From Butyricimonas synergistica DSM 23225 (GTDB taxonomy: Bacteria > Bacteroidota > Bacteroidia > Bacteroidales > Marinifilaceae), in the NCBI RefSeq assembly GCF_000379665.1, contig NZ_KB903359.1, forward strand, positions 573,816 through 637,815: a DNA stretch of 64,000 nt. The letters run 5' to 3'. Of the stretch, positions 35,313 through 44,878 are shown in pieces (the first letter of the stretch is position 1; every line of letters begins with the position of its first letter). The notes under the pieces are model-generated. The model had not been told where the DNA came from. It was given only the letters and a program-made list of their open reading frames with translations, and made no database searches. The translations under genes were made by a program, and so were the position numbers.

Positions 35313-36044
35313 ATGAAAACATTTCTAAATTTAAAACAGTATTTAATTTTATTTGCAGCAATATTCTCTTTGACGTCTTGCCTGAAGAGTGATGATCCTG
35401 ATTTTCAGATTTATGGTGGGGCGTGTGTTAAACAGGAGGTAACTAAGATTCCTGGAGTTGATGGAGAAGAAGCAACATACAGTAGTAAATTTACACCATT
35501 AATTTTTGTTCGAGGATATAATTACGAGCAAATAACCAATTGCACCGTTTCCGGAGGAACAACTATGATAATGGGGAAAGTTGACGATTATGGTTATATT
35601 TGGCAAACTTCTATTATTTCATCTTCTACAGATTTTCCGACTGGAACATACGTGGTGACTGCTACAAGTGTTGAAGGTGAGCAAGCTCAAACTTCTGCAT
35701 CTTTTAGTTCAAGTTCTCAAACTATGAAGAATAAATTGGAAGGAAGTATTAATTACAGCAATAATAAACTTACTTTTGAATTCAATAAGGTGGAAAATGC
35801 TACAGCATATTTAGTCGTTGCTAAAAGTTCTTTAGATGCCACTTTTTTTGAGTTTGCGACTATCCAGGAGTATACAGAAGCTCAGATTTCTACGGGAGCA
35901 CTCACTTTAGAAAAGTCAAGTATTGATAGTAAAATAGCACAAGCCGGGAATTATTATTTGATAACTGTTGCCATTATTTCATCAAATAGTGGCAATCTAG
36001 TCTATCAAGAAGGCGATCAATTTGCATCTTATACAAGAGAATGA
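35313..36044 (+). CDS. AT-rich putative surface lipoprotein, function unknown
   Basis: 243 residues with a lipobox LTSC (Cys23) followed by LKSDDPD, the acidic pattern that in Bacteroidetes sends lipoproteins to the cell surface. The rest is Ser/Thr-rich and predicted beta (two Ig-like stretches, about 60-130 and 140-235). The codon use is markedly AT-richer than in the flanking genes, which may mean recent gain or relaxed selection. Diverges from the sigma factor gene. No family recognised. Confidence 0.72.
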   Translation: MKTFLNLKQYLILFAAIFSLTSCLKSDDPDFQIYGGACVKQEVTKIPGVDGEEATYSSKFTPLIFVRGYNYEQITNCTVSGGTTMIMGKVDDYGYIWQTSIISSSTDFPTGTYVVTATSVEGEQAQTSASFSSSSQTMKNKLEGSINYSNNKLTFEFNKVENATAYLVVAKSSLDATFFEFATIQEYTEAQISTGALTLEKSSIDSKIAQAGNYYLITVAIISSNSGNLVYQEGDQFASYTRE

Positions 36045-36056
36045 TTTGCATTAATG

Positions 36057-36089
36057 AAAAAACGCCTTGCATTCGTAAGGCGTTTTTTT
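36057..36089. terminator. Bidirectional terminator
   Basis: AAAAAACGCCTT (36057-36068) and AAGGCGTTTTTT (36077-36088) form a strong stem between the convergent lipoprotein and aminopeptidase genes. Confidence 0.92.
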
Positions 36090-36094
36090 ATGGA

Positions 36095-37873
36095 TTATAT
36101 TTTTGAAGTCTTTCCTTTCAGCCACTTCTTTTCTTTATCCGTCAAATGGGGTGCCACTTCTTGATAAACCCGTTCGTTATAATCATTCAACCATTTGATT
36201 TCCTCCTTAGTCAACAATTCAACTAAAAGGGCGGAGGTATCAAAATAACAGAGTGTGATCGTTTCAAACTGATAGAATTCTCCAAATTCATTCTCTGCTT
36301 TCAGTTGGCAGACAATCAAATTCTCGTGACGGATACCATGTGATCCTTCCCGGTATAATCCCGGTTCATTGGAAGTGACCATGCCCGGAAGCATCTCTTG
36401 ATTTTTCAGATCCGGTCGTATAGATTGCGGTCCCTCGTGCACGTTAAGGAAATAACCAACACCATGCCCGGTTCCGTGCCCGAAATTTCTAAGATTCATA
36501 TATAAAGGCAACCTTGCAACTATGTCAATGTTGCATCCTTTTGAACCTTTAGGAAAATACAGCATACTAAGGTCTATCATTCCTTTTAATACCAGGGTGT
36601 AATCCTCTTTTTCCAAGCGAGTTAAATCACCTAGGGGCATAGTCCTCGTGACGTCCGTGGTACCATGTATATATTGTGCCCCGGAATCCACCAAATACAA
36701 TCCTCTAGGTTGCAATTCCGATTGCCGTTCAGGAGTGGCTGAATAATGAGGAAGGGCTGCATTCTTTCCATAAGCAGAAATCGTGTCAAAGCTATCGGAC
36801 ATATATCCTTCATTCTCCGCTCTGAATTTCGTGAGTTGCTCTGCGGCTTCAATTTCTGTAATTGTCCTTTCCGCCAGAGTTTTTTCCAGCCAGTAAAAGA
36901 ATTTCGTTAACGCCACGCCGTCTTTTTTGCAAGCCAACCGGAATCCTGCCAATTCGGTTTCATTCTTCACCGATTTCATTAGAGGAATAGGCGATTCCGC
37001 TTCTTTCGTGTCAAAACGCTTTACCAATCGATTGTAGGCAGCATAATTACACGTGTTCGTGTCTACCAGGAATTTCTTCTCTTTATCTTGTTCATCCAAG
37101 AATAGAAACAGATGATGATAATCATGCAATTCTATTCCATCGGCTTCCAATTGTTTCTGTACTTCCGGGGTAATCTTGTCTAACTTTATAAACAAATGGG
37201 ATTTCTCCAGCTCGACAATTGCGTAGGCAATCGCCAACGGGTTGTAGGATATATCATTGCAACGAATGTTATACATCCAGGCGATTTCGTCCAGGCAACT
37301 AAATAACATGGCGCCACCACCTTGAGCGGTAATAAATTGACGAACCCGGGCTATACGTTCACTTGCCGATTCCCCGACATATTTTAAATCCAGCCGCAAT
37401 AATTTCCCCACGGGAAGAGCCGGACGATCCAGCCACATTTCCCCGAGTAAATCAATTTGTTCCTGTATCGTGATGTTTTTAGGAGCCAAGGTATTTTTTA
37501 AATTACGGACATCACTCACGGACATACAAAAACCGTCTATACCCACCTTGGAACCCGGTTCCAATACTTCTGCCAACCATTGTGGGTAATCCACTGCTCC
37601 CGGGATACGTAATTTATGCAACGTGATGCCGGAACCTGCCAATTCTTGTTCCGCTTGAATGAAATATCTTGTATCCGTCCATAAGCCAGCGTCATCAGTT
37701 GTTACAACCACGGTTCCGAATGATCCGGTAAAACCGGAAATCCATTTTCTCTGTTGCCAGGGAGCTGGAAGGTATTCACTATTGTGAGGGTCTGTGCCGG
37801 ATATGATGTATGCGGTAATATTCTCGCGTCGCATGATCCGCCTTAATTCGGTAATTTTTTCTTGTATAGTCAT
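36095..37873 (-). CDS. Xaa-Pro aminopeptidase (aminopeptidase P, M24B)
   Basis: 592 residues: creatinase-like N-terminal domains (1-300), the pita-bread M24 catalytic domain (about 310-530), and the C-terminal extension of the long aminopeptidase P type. Metal ligands are visible in order: VDSGAQY, TTDVTRT, GHGTGHGVGYFLNVHEGP, SNEPGLY and RHENL. It removes N-terminal residues ahead of Pro in the cytosol. The start is ATG 37873, 14-20 nt after a consensus promoter; an in-frame ATG at 38017 lies upstream of that promoter. Confidence 0.94.
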   Translation of the reverse strand: MTIQEKITELRRIMRRENITAYIISGTDPHNSEYLPAPWQQRKWISGFTGSFGTVVVTTDDAGLWTDTRYFIQAEQELAGSGITLHKLRIPGAVDYPQWLAEVLEPGSKVGIDGFCMSVSDVRNLKNTLAPKNITIQEQIDLLGEMWLDRPALPVGKLLRLDLKYVGESASERIARVRQFITAQGGGAMLFSCLDEIAWMYNIRCNDISYNPLAIAYAIVELEKSHLFIKLDKITPEVQKQLEADGIELHDYHHLFLFLDEQDKEKKFLVDTNTCNYAAYNRLVKRFDTKEAESPIPLMKSVKNETELAGFRLACKKDGVALTKFFYWLEKTLAERTITEIEAAEQLTKFRAENEGYMSDSFDTISAYGKNAALPHYSATPERQSELQPRGLYLVDSGAQYIHGTTDVTRTMPLGDLTRLEKEDYTLVLKGMIDLSMLYFPKGSKGCNIDIVARLPLYMNLRNFGHGTGHGVGYFLNVHEGPQSIRPDLKNQEMLPGMVTSNEPGLYREGSHGIRHENLIVCQLKAENEFGEFYQFETITLCYFDTSALLVELLTKEEIKWLNDYNERVYQEVAPHLTDKEKKWLKGKTSKI

Positions 37874-37893
37874 GACTAGATTTTTTATTGTTT

Positions 37894-37924
37894 CAAATGT
37901 AAAGTTTTTAATGCAGATAACAAA
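37894..37924 (-). promoter_or_regulatory. Consensus promoter of aminopeptidase P
   Basis: On the minus strand TTTG (37921-37924), exactly 19 bp, then TACATTTG (37894-37901). The -7 box is itself part of a one-mismatch copy (37891-37902) of the TTACA-nn-TGTAA palindrome. Confidence 0.8.
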
Positions 37925-37935
37925 GCTCTCGTTTG

Positions 37936-37947
37936 TTACATTTGTAA
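37936..37947. promoter_or_regulatory. TTACA-nn-TGTAA palindrome 1
   Basis: TTACATTTGTAA, 12 bp upstream of the -33 box of aminopeptidase P. One of five full copies in the 37874-38523 gap. Confidence 0.7.
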
Positions 37948-37969
37948 AAGACATAACATCGCTCGATAA

Positions 37970-37985
37970 CATTACATTTGTAATG
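37970..37985. promoter_or_regulatory. TTACA-nn-TGTAA palindrome 2 (extended)
   Basis: CATTACATTTGTAATG, identical over 16 bp to the copy at 38483-38498. Confidence 0.75.
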
Positions 37986-38427
37986 TATAAATACTTGATA
38001 AAGTTGAAATCAAGCATTTGTCGAGTAGGAAAATAAAAGTACTTGATGATGGCGGTAATTACGCATTAACTTTTATAAACAATGTAAATCAATATACTAA
38101 AAACCAATATTTTACACAACATATTCTATTGTAACCATTCAAGTAAATTCGCTTCTTTCGTCTTTATCGATTCCTAAGTACTTGTAAATAAATGTAAACT
38201 TGAGTGTTTATATTATTATACTCCAGTGCATTACAAGTGTTGAGTAAAGTTTTAGTAAAAGATAGTCACAATGTAGAGATGTTATTTAAAACACTGTATA
38301 TTAATATATTTGTAATCAAATGAAAGATGATTAAAGCTGTAATATTGTAAATACAATAAAAGCGACTGGCTATTAAACAAATAGGAGTGATGCTTGGATG
38401 TTACATTTCTACATCCAAGTTTTCTGA
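37986..38427. other. AT-rich intergenic stretch with no clear gene
   Basis: This part of the 650-bp gap is very AT-rich. It has half-sites of the palindrome (for example around 38178 and 38230), a -7-like TATATTTG at 38305-38312, and a 9-bp hairpin at 38393-38419 followed by TTTTCTG. An ATG at 38390 with AGGAG close before it opens a 23-codon frame. Together these could be a small transcript, but evidence is thin. Confidence 0.5.
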
Positions 38428-38439
38428 TTACATCTGTAA
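38428..38439. promoter_or_regulatory. TTACA-nn-TGTAA palindrome 3
   Basis: TTACATCTGTAA, upstream of the XRE gene promoter. Confidence 0.65.
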
Positions 38440-38447
38440 ATACATGT

Positions 38448-38463
38448 CATTACAAATGTAATT
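38448..38463. promoter_or_regulatory. TTACA-nn-TGTAA palindrome 4
   Basis: CATTACAAATGTAATT, abutting the -33 box of the XRE gene. Confidence 0.7.
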
Positions 38464-38493
38464 TTGAAATCTCAACAAGAAACATTACATTTG
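38463..38493 (+). promoter_or_regulatory. Consensus promoter of the XRE regulator
   Basis: TTTG (38463-38466), exactly 19 bp, TACATTTG (38486-38493). The predicted start is near 38500, and AGGAGAG at 38513-38519 precedes the ATG. Confidence 0.82.
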
Positions 38494-38498
38494 TAATG
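38483..38498. promoter_or_regulatory. TTACA-nn-TGTAA palindrome 5, over the -7 box
   Basis: CATTACATTTGTAATG contains the -7 box of the XRE gene, the position expected for an autorepression operator. Confidence 0.72.
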
Positions 38499-38523
38499 CA
38501 AGATTTTACAAAAGGAGAGAGTT

Positions 38524-38952
38524 ATGCAAGAACGATTGAATCAAATAATAGAGCAAAAAGGATTGACAGCAACTAAATTTGCTGCATTGATCGGCGTAAA
38601 TGCATCGACCATATCTCATATCCTAGCCGGAAGAAATAAACCGGGATTCGACATTATCAATAATATCGCAAAAACCTTTCCGGATATAGATTTAGGTTGG
38701 TTAATCACTGGGAACGGATCTATGTATACATCCTCTCTTCCTAAAGAAAAAAATATAATTCCTGAAGAACCAACTTTATTTGATTTTAATGAACCCCAAG
38801 GACACTCCGATTCTCAAAATCGTGAGAAAGAAAAAAAATCAGAAATAGAGGTTATCAGCCGAACTATTGCCAAATCTCCGACAAAGAAAATCAAACGGAT
38901 TGTTCTATTTTTTGAAGATGGGAGTTTTGAAGATTACATGAGTGGGCTTTAG
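38524..38952 (+). CDS. XRE-family helix-turn-helix regulator
   Basis: 142 residues. The N-terminal HTH (about 1-65) reads QKGLTATKFAALIGVNASTISHILAGRNKPGFDIINNIAKTFPDI; the middle (70-110) is a charged linker without a peptidase or sensor domain; the C-terminus IKRIVLFFEDGSFEDYMSGL is a conserved-looking tail probably used for dimerisation. This type is common in Bacteroidales as a free-standing regulator. Palindromes over its own promoter and next to the aminopeptidase P promoter make both genes likely targets. Ligand unknown. Confidence 0.9.
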   Translation: MQERLNQIIEQKGLTATKFAALIGVNASTISHILAGRNKPGFDIINNIAKTFPDIDLGWLITGNGSMYTSSLPKEKNIIPEEPTLFDFNEPQGHSDSQNREKEKKSEIEVISRTIAKSPTKKIKRIVLFFEDGSFEDYMSGL

Positions 38953-39020
38953 AACGGGAAGAAAATAGGAAGAGAATAAGGAGAGAACAGGCTACAACAT
39001 CATTATAACTCCAGACCACC

Positions 39021-39062
39021 ACCTGAATAACACCGGAATGGTCAATTGTTATTCAGGTTTTC
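39021..39062 (+). terminator. Terminator after the XRE gene
   Basis: A perfect 12-bp stem (39021-39032 with 39047-39058), 14-nt loop, then TTTCC. Confidence 0.8.
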
Positions 39063-39166
39063 CTGAATCTGAGTTTTACCGGGGAAACCTCATTTCATCT
39101 CGAACCTACCGTATTCTCTTCTCTATTTTTTCATCATGAAAAAAAATCCAGGCACTAGATTTCAAA

Positions 39167-40072
39167 TTAAATCAGACCGATAATATCCCGCACGCACGTG
39201 AAACCATTCTGATCCAAGTAGTCATTAATCCCGTCGATCACCTTGACGGTTACCATCGGGTCAATGAAGTTTGCCGTACCGATCTGAACGGCAGACGCCC
39301 CAGCAAGTAAAAATTCTATCGCATCAGTAGCGCTACAAATTCCACCCAAACCGACTACCGGTATTTTTACCACCTTGGCAACTTGCCACACCATCCGCAA
39401 AGCCACGGGTTTCACGCAAGGACCGCTCAGTCCCCCGGTGATTGTGCTTAAAACCGGTTTCCTCGTTTTCGTGTTAATCGCCATTCCCATCAGCGTGTTA
39501 ATCAAGGAAACGGAATCGGCTCCGGACCCCTCTGCCGCTAAGGCTATTTCCTGTATGCTAGTCACGTTCGGCGATAACTTTACCATCAGATGTTTCTTGT
39601 ACACCTTTCGGACTTCATTCACGACTTCTGAAGCTGATGCACAGGAAGTTCCGAATGCCATGCCACCTTCTTTCACGTTCGGGCACGATATATTCAACTC
39701 TATTCCGGGAATATTCTCCAATTCGTTGATTTTCTCGGCGGTTGCGACATAGTCACTCACCGTGGAACCAGAAACATTAACCAGAATATTACTCTTGATA
39801 TCCTTGATCGTCGGGTAAATGTGTTCGATAAAGTAATCGACGCCTTTATTTTGCAATCCCACGGCATTTAGCATACCGGAAGGAGTTTCTGCCATACGGG
39901 GGTAAGGATTTCCTTCACGATGTTTAAGCGTAGTACCTTTTACAATAAACCCACCTAAACGTTCCAGATCAATAAAATCCTGGAATTCTGTCCCGTAACC
40001 AAACGTCCCGGATGCTGTCAACACGGGATTCTTTAATGCTAAACCATTGATATTGATGCTTAAATCTGCCAT
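39167..40072 (-). CDS. pyrD: Dihydroorotate dehydrogenase B, catalytic subunit
   Basis: 301 residues, class 1B enzyme: FMN-binding TIM barrel that oxidises dihydroorotate to orotate. The catalytic Cys is in [16 protein letters not shown] near residue 130; [10 protein letters not shown] and [27 protein letters not shown] line the FMN site. It works with the electron-transfer subunit encoded just upstream (13-bp overlap), passing electrons to NAD+. Confidence 0.96.
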   Translation of the reverse strand: MADLSININGLALKNPVLTASGTFGYGTEFQDFIDLERLGGFIVKGTTLKHREGNPYPRMAETPSGMLNAVGLQNKGVDYFIEHIYPTIKDIKSNILVNVSGSTVSDYVATAEKINELENIPGIELNISCPNVKEGGMAFGTSCASASEVVNEVRKVYKKHLMVKLSPNVTSIQEIALAAEGSGADSVSLINTLMGMAINTKTRKPVLSTITGGLSGPCVKPVALRMVWQVAKVVKIPVVGLGGICSATDAIEFLLAGASAVQIGTANFIDPMVTVKVIDGINDYLDQNGFTCVRDIIGLI

Positions 40073-40821
40073 TTCAAGTCTTTTATATTAAAAATAGGAC
40101 CTTCCGTACACACACATTTATGACCTTCCTTCGTGTCTGTCACGCAACACAAGCAAGCCCCGATTCCACACGCCATCGTGTTTTCCAAAGATACTTCACA
40201 TTCTATATTTTTAGAATTGGCATAACCGGCAACTGCTCTCATCATCACTTCTGGACCGCAACAGAAAATATGGTCAAACGATTCGTTCAGTATAGAGTGT
40301 TGAGTCACGTATCCTTTTTCCCCGAAAGAACCATCCTCGGTAGTATAATATACCGAAGCGTATTTTTCAAATTCTTCTTTACGAAGAATGTCTTTATCCG
40401 TGCGTGTTCCGATTAATACCACGGGAGATAGTCCCCGGGCTTTCATTTCCCGTGAAAGATGCAGCATCGGGGCAACCCCACAACCACCGCCTATCAGCAG
40501 TGGTCTACCGGAAGAAGGAATTGTAAAGTTATTACCCAAAGGTAGTATAATATTCAACTTCTGTCCGGGCTCAATTTCTCCCAGGGTAGATGTCCCACAT
40601 CCTACAATCTTGATAAAGAGATACAATAGTCCATTCTCTACATCTACATCATGCACGGATATAGGTCTTCTTAAAAAAGTGGATGGAGAATGATCTACCC
40701 GTACATTGACAAACTGTCCGGGTTTTATCTCCGGCAATTCAGATGAATACAGTACCAGTAGAATGGTATCGTCATTCAATCTCTTGTTTTCTTTGACCGT
40801 GAAATCTATAATCTTCTTCAT
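40060..40821 (-). CDS. pyrK: Dihydroorotate dehydrogenase B, electron-transfer subunit
   Basis: 253 residues: FAD-binding barrel ([12 protein letters not shown] near residue 50), NAD-binding domain ([13 protein letters not shown] near residue 107), and a C-terminal [2Fe-2S] cluster with Cys spaced as [11 protein letters not shown] and then CVCTEGP. It is the partner of PyrD. It follows uvrA by 33 bp, so the three genes may share a transcript. Confidence 0.95.
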   Translation of the reverse strand: MKKIIDFTVKENKRLNDDTILLVLYSSELPEIKPGQFVNVRVDHSPSTFLRRPISVHDVDVENGLLYLFIKIVGCGTSTLGEIEPGQKLNIILPLGNNFTIPSSGRPLLIGGGCGVAPMLHLSREMKARGLSPVVLIGTRTDKDILRKEEFEKYASVYYTTEDGSFGEKGYVTQHSILNESFDHIFCCGPEVMMRAVAGYANSKNIECEVSLENTMACGIGACLCCVTDTKEGHKCVCTEGPIFNIKDLKWQI

Positions 40822-40854
40822 TTATTCAGTATTTCCCAATAGTTTCTATTTATA

Positions 40855-43614
40855 TCATTTAGTTTGCAACTTCTCTGCAAGATATTTACCCGTGTATGAA
40901 TTTTTACATTTTACCAACTCTTCCGGAGTTCCCTCAAACACCAGGTAGCCCCCTTCGCTTCCTCCCTCGGGACCCAAGTCTATGATATTATCGGCACATT
41001 TGATCACGTCCATGTTGTGTTCGATGATTAATACCGTGTGTCCTCGGTCGATTAATGCGTTTAAGGAATCCATCAACTTGTGAATATCGTGGAAATGCAA
41101 TCCAGTCGTGGGTTCGTCAAACACGAACAACGTGGGATCTGCATTTTCTTGGCTTAGGTGATACGCTAATTTCACCCGCTGGCTCTCTCCGCCACTCAAC
41201 GTGCTGGAAGACTGCCCCAATTTGATATACCCGAGTCCGACATCAACCAATTTCTGCAATTTTGACACGATACTACGCTCGCTATGGCTTGTCCCGGAGG
41301 AAAAAAATTCAACGGCTTGATTTACCGTCATCTCCAGAATATCATATATATTTTTGTCTTTATACTTGATTTCCAGCACTTCGTCCTTAAACCGTTTTCC
41401 TTTGCAATGCTCGCATTCCAGGTAGACGTCTGCCATGAATTGCATTTCGACCTTGATTATTCCTTCTCCTTGGCATTCTTCGCAACGCCCGCCCGGAACA
41501 TTGAAAGAGAAATGAGCCGGTTTGAAACCGTTTAATTTAGCCAATTTCTCGTCCGCGTATATTTTTCGAATATCATCCCACGCTTTCAAGTAAGTGACAG
41601 GATTGGAACGGGAAGATTTCCCGATCGGATTCTGGTCTATATACTCGACTCCATGTATTAAGTCGACATCACCGGACAATTTATTAAAACTTCCGGTACG
41701 ATCGGAATAATCCCCGTAGTATTTTTTCAAGGCAGGCACAAGAATCGTTTTGATTAATGTACTTTTCCCCGAACCACTTACACCGGTCACCGCCGTCATG
41801 ATTCCTAGAGGAATCGTGACATTTATATTTTTCAAGTTATTTTCCGTTGCCCCGGAAAGTTCGATTTTGCGGCTTGATTTTTTCCTGATCGCGGGAACCG
41901 GAATGCTTTTTTTACCATAAATATAATCGGCAGTCAATGTATCCGCTTTAGTAAGTTCTTTTAGTGAACCCTGAAAAACGATTTCACCTCCCAGGCGTCC
42001 GGCTAACGGTCCCACGTCGATAATCTCATCGGCTGATTTAATAATATCTTCGTCATGCTCCACGACAACAACAGTGTTGCCCAAATCTCGAAGACGATGC
42101 AACACGTCAATCAACCGATCCGTGTCTCGGGAGTGTAGTCCTATACTCGGTTCATCCAAAATATACAAGGAGCCGACCAAGGCTGATCCCAAGGAAGTTG
42201 CCAAATTAATACGTTGTGATTCTCCCCCAGAGAGAGAAGAAGATAAACGGTTGAGAGTTAAATAACCAAGACCGACATCCAGCAAGAAATTGATTCGATT
42301 ATGAATATCCGGAAGTATACGAGCGGCAATCGTTCGATCGTGTTCGGATAAATTCAGCGTATCGAAAAACGTTTTCAGTTCCGTGATCGGCATATCCACG
42401 AGTTCGGTAATCGCTTTACCACTTATTTTCACGTAAGTAGCCTCTTTTTTCAAACGAGTTCCATGACATACCGGGCACTTCGTCTTCCCGGTATAACGTG
42501 CAATCATCACCCGGTTCTGTATCTTGAACTTCTTGGATTCTAGATACTCGAAGAAAGCGTAGATTCCGCTTTCACTGTTCCAGAGAATATTTTTTTCCTT
42601 TTCAGTCAACTCATAATAGGGGGTATGCACGGGAAAATCTACCTTGTGTGCGTTTTGCACGAAATAGTGTTTCCATTCACTCATTTTTTCTCCCCGCCAA
42701 CACATGACGGCATCATCATAAACACTCAAGGATTTATTCGGCACCACGAGGTCTTCGTCTATTCCCAAAATCTTACCGTATCCCTCGCATTTCGGGCAAG
42801 CCCCGATAGGAGAGTTAAAACTGAACGTGTTGATTGTTGGTATTTGAAACGTGATTCCGTCTGCTTCAAATTTATTTGAGAAGGACTTTATTTTACCATC
42901 GATTTCCACGTAACAAGTTCCATCGCCCTCGTATAGAGCCGTTTCAATTGAATCTTTGATTCTGGAAATCGTATCTTTTTCATGATTGACTCGGATTCGG
43001 TCGATCACTAGAAAAATCTCCTTCACAGGATCAAGCACTTCTTGTTTGTCGATCAAATCGGAGATTCGGATAAATTCATCGCCATATTTCAATCTTGCGA
43101 ATCCTTGGCTAATCAAAAGAGGAAGTCCCTCGTTTGTCATGTCCTTGGATTTTGTCATGATAACAGCAACTTGATCTGTATCTTGATCTAGAACGTATTT
43201 GCTAATATCATCTACACTATGACGTTTCACTTCTTCACCGGAAACCGGAGAGTACGTTCTGCCGGCTCTCGCGTACAAAAGTTTTATATAATCGTACAAT
43301 TCAGTGGAGGTACCTACCGTTGACCGAGGATTTGAGGTGTTCACCTTCTGCTCGATAGCCACGGCAGGAGGGATGCCCTTGATATAATCGCATTCCGGTT
43401 TATTCAATCTTCCAAGGAATTGACGTGCGTACGAAGAAAGGCTCTCCACGTAACGACGTTGTCCCTCGGCATATAAAGTATCAAAAGCTAATGAAGACTT
43501 ACCACTTCCGGAAACTCCGGTAATCACCACCAGTTGATTCAATTTTATATCCAGATCAATATTCTTCAGGTTGTGAACCCGTATTCCTTTCAACTCAATT
43601 CTCTGCTTGCTCAT
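40855..43614 (-). CDS. uvrA: Excinuclease ABC subunit A
   Basis: 919 residues, DNA-damage recognition ATPase of nucleotide excision repair. Two ABC modules have Walker A GVSGSGKSSLAFD (near residue 34) and GVSGSGKSTLIK (near 615), with signature LSGGESQRINLA and LSGGESQRVKLA. Zinc modules are CPKCEGYGKI, CPVCHGTRLKKE and CEECQGEGIIKVEMQF to CEHCKGKRF. Slightly shorter than E. coli UvrA (940) but complete. A -7 box TATCTTTG lies at 43637-43644. Confidence 0.97.
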   Translation of the reverse strand: MSKQRIELKGIRVHNLKNIDLDIKLNQLVVITGVSGSGKSSLAFDTLYAEGQRRYVESLSSYARQFLGRLNKPECDYIKGIPPAVAIEQKVNTSNPRSTVGTSTELYDYIKLLYARAGRTYSPVSGEEVKRHSVDDISKYVLDQDTDQVAVIMTKSKDMTNEGLPLLISQGFARLKYGDEFIRISDLIDKQEVLDPVKEIFLVIDRIRVNHEKDTISRIKDSIETALYEGDGTCYVEIDGKIKSFSNKFEADGITFQIPTINTFSFNSPIGACPKCEGYGKILGIDEDLVVPNKSLSVYDDAVMCWRGEKMSEWKHYFVQNAHKVDFPVHTPYYELTEKEKNILWNSESGIYAFFEYLESKKFKIQNRVMIARYTGKTKCPVCHGTRLKKEATYVKISGKAITELVDMPITELKTFFDTLNLSEHDRTIAARILPDIHNRINFLLDVGLGYLTLNRLSSSLSGGESQRINLATSLGSALVGSLYILDEPSIGLHSRDTDRLIDVLHRLRDLGNTVVVVEHDEDIIKSADEIIDVGPLAGRLGGEIVFQGSLKELTKADTLTADYIYGKKSIPVPAIRKKSSRKIELSGATENNLKNINVTIPLGIMTAVTGVSGSGKSTLIKTILVPALKKYYGDYSDRTGSFNKLSGDVDLIHGVEYIDQNPIGKSSRSNPVTYLKAWDDIRKIYADEKLAKLNGFKPAHFSFNVPGGRCEECQGEGIIKVEMQFMADVYLECEHCKGKRFKDEVLEIKYKDKNIYDILEMTVNQAVEFFSSGTSHSERSIVSKLQKLVDVGLGYIKLGQSSSTLSGGESQRVKLAYHLSQENADPTLFVFDEPTTGLHFHDIHKLMDSLNALIDRGHTVLIIEHNMDVIKCADNIIDLGPEGGSEGGYLVFEGTPEELVKCKNSYTGKYLAEKLQTK

Positions 43615-43656
43615 ATCTGTCCTTCCAAAATATTTACAAAGATACGACTTTTCTCA

Positions 43657-43686
43657 TAAAAAAAGCACCCTTGAGAGGGTGCTTTT
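43657..43686 (-). terminator. Terminator of the rpsF-rpsR-rplI operon
   Basis: AAAAGCACCCT (43661-43671) and AGGGTGCTTTT (43676-43686) with a 4-nt loop; on the minus strand it ends in seven T. Confidence 0.92.
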
Positions 43687-43741
43687 AGCGTTTGGAATAT
43701 GTTTGGAAATGCGTTTAAGTCTTGTTAATGACTTGTTTTAA

Positions 43742-44182
43742 TTATTCAGAAATTACTTCGAACTCAACATCAACTTTAACTTCTCTGTGAAGTTTGATGA
43801 GAGCGGTGTAAGTTCCTACTTCTTTTACGTCTTTCAGCATGATTTTCTTGCGGTCGATATCGAAACCTTTTTCTTTCAGACTTTCAGAAATCATGATGCT
43901 GTTAACAGAACCAAAAATCTTACCGGTAGAGCTAGTTTTAGCGCCGATGGTAAGTTTTACTTCTGCTAATTGTGCTGCTAATTCTTCTGCTTCAGCTTTC
44001 AATTTTGCTTCTTTGTGAGCTCTTTGTCTTAAGTTCTCTGCAACAACTTTTCTAGCTGAAGGGGTTGCTAAAATAGCATAACCTTGAGGGATAAGATAGT
44101 TACGACCGTAACCTTGTTTAACATCAACGATGTCATCTTTGTGTCCCAAGTTTGCTATATCTGTCAATAAAATTATCTCCAT
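43742..44182 (-). CDS. rplI: Ribosomal protein L9
   Basis: 146 residues: MEIILLTDIANLGHKDDIVDVKQGYGRNYLIPQGYA is the conserved N-domain, joined by a long helix to the C-domain. Third gene of the operon, 21 bp after rpsR. Confidence 0.97.
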   Translation of the reverse strand: MEIILLTDIANLGHKDDIVDVKQGYGRNYLIPQGYAILATPSARKVVAENLRQRAHKEAKLKAEAEELAAQLAEVKLTIGAKTSSTGKIFGSVNSIMISESLKEKGFDIDRKKIMLKDVKEVGTYTALIKLHREVKVDVEFEVISE

Positions 44183-44203
44183 TTGTGTCCTCCTTCCTTA
44201 AAA

Positions 44204-44473
44204 TTATTTCATCAAGTCGGTTAAGTAGGGCAACAAAGCAAGATGTCTTGCTCTCTTCACGGCGGTTGCTACTTTCTTTTGGTACTTTACAGAAGTTCCG
44301 GTAATTCTTCTGGGAAGAATTTTACCTTGTTCGTTCAAGAATTTCTTTAAAAATTCCGGATCCTTGTAGTCGATAAATTTGATTTTTGCTTTTTTGAATC
44401 GACAGTACTTTTTCTTTTTGATTTCAACCGTTGGGGGGGTCAAATATCTAATTTCACTTTCGTTCTGTGCCAT
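44204..44473 (-). CDS. rpsR: Ribosomal protein S18
   Basis: 89 residues; core motif [43 protein letters not shown]. It binds S6 in the small subunit; its gene is 3 bp after rpsF. A single Cys (YCRFKK) is kept, so it is the zinc-free type. Confidence 0.97.
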   Translation of the reverse strand: MAQNESEIRYLTPPTVEIKKKKYCRFKKAKIKFIDYKDPEFLKKFLNEQGKILPRRITGTSVKYQKKVATAVKRARHLALLPYLTDLMK

Positions 44474-44476
44474 GGC

Positions 44477-44827
44477 TTATTTCTCCTCTTGTTTTACTTG
44501 ATTTTTTGCTCTTCTTTTCAGTGCATACTCGTAAGCATACTTGTCTAATCTGAACGTCAAGAAACGAATCACTTTTTCGTCTCGTCTGTAAGAAGTTTCC
44601 AGTTTGTCAACTAAAGAACCTTCTCCTTCGAATTGGATCAAGTGATAAAAACCTGTCGTCTTCTTTTGGATTGGATAAGCCAGCTTGCGTAGTCCCCAAG
44701 CCTCCTCGTGCTCGATATTGCCTCCATTTTCAGCAATAACAGCTTTGAATTTTTCTACCGCTTCCTTTACCTGTATTTCAGATAAAACGGGAGTTGTGAT
44801 GAAAACGGTTTCGTAATGATTCAACAT
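44477..44827 (-). CDS. rpsF: Ribosomal protein S6
   Basis: 116 residues; [24 protein letters not shown] and the [22 protein letters not shown] strand are diagnostic. First gene of the rpsF-rpsR-rplI operon, behind a consensus promoter. Confidence 0.97.
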   Translation of the reverse strand: MLNHYETVFITTPVLSEIQVKEAVEKFKAVIAENGGNIEHEEAWGLRKLAYPIQKKTTGFYHLIQFEGEGSLVDKLETSYRRDEKVIRFLTFRLDKYAYEYALKRRAKNQVKQEEK

Positions 44828-44878
44828 AACTGATTGTTTATTAATACATTAAAGTAATAAAAATTATTTTATCGCCCG

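Noticed and set aside
37874-38017. Longer aminopeptidase P start (ATG 38017, 48 extra residues)
   Set aside because: The extension crosses the consensus promoter at 37894-37924 and two palindromes, and has no conserved sequence.
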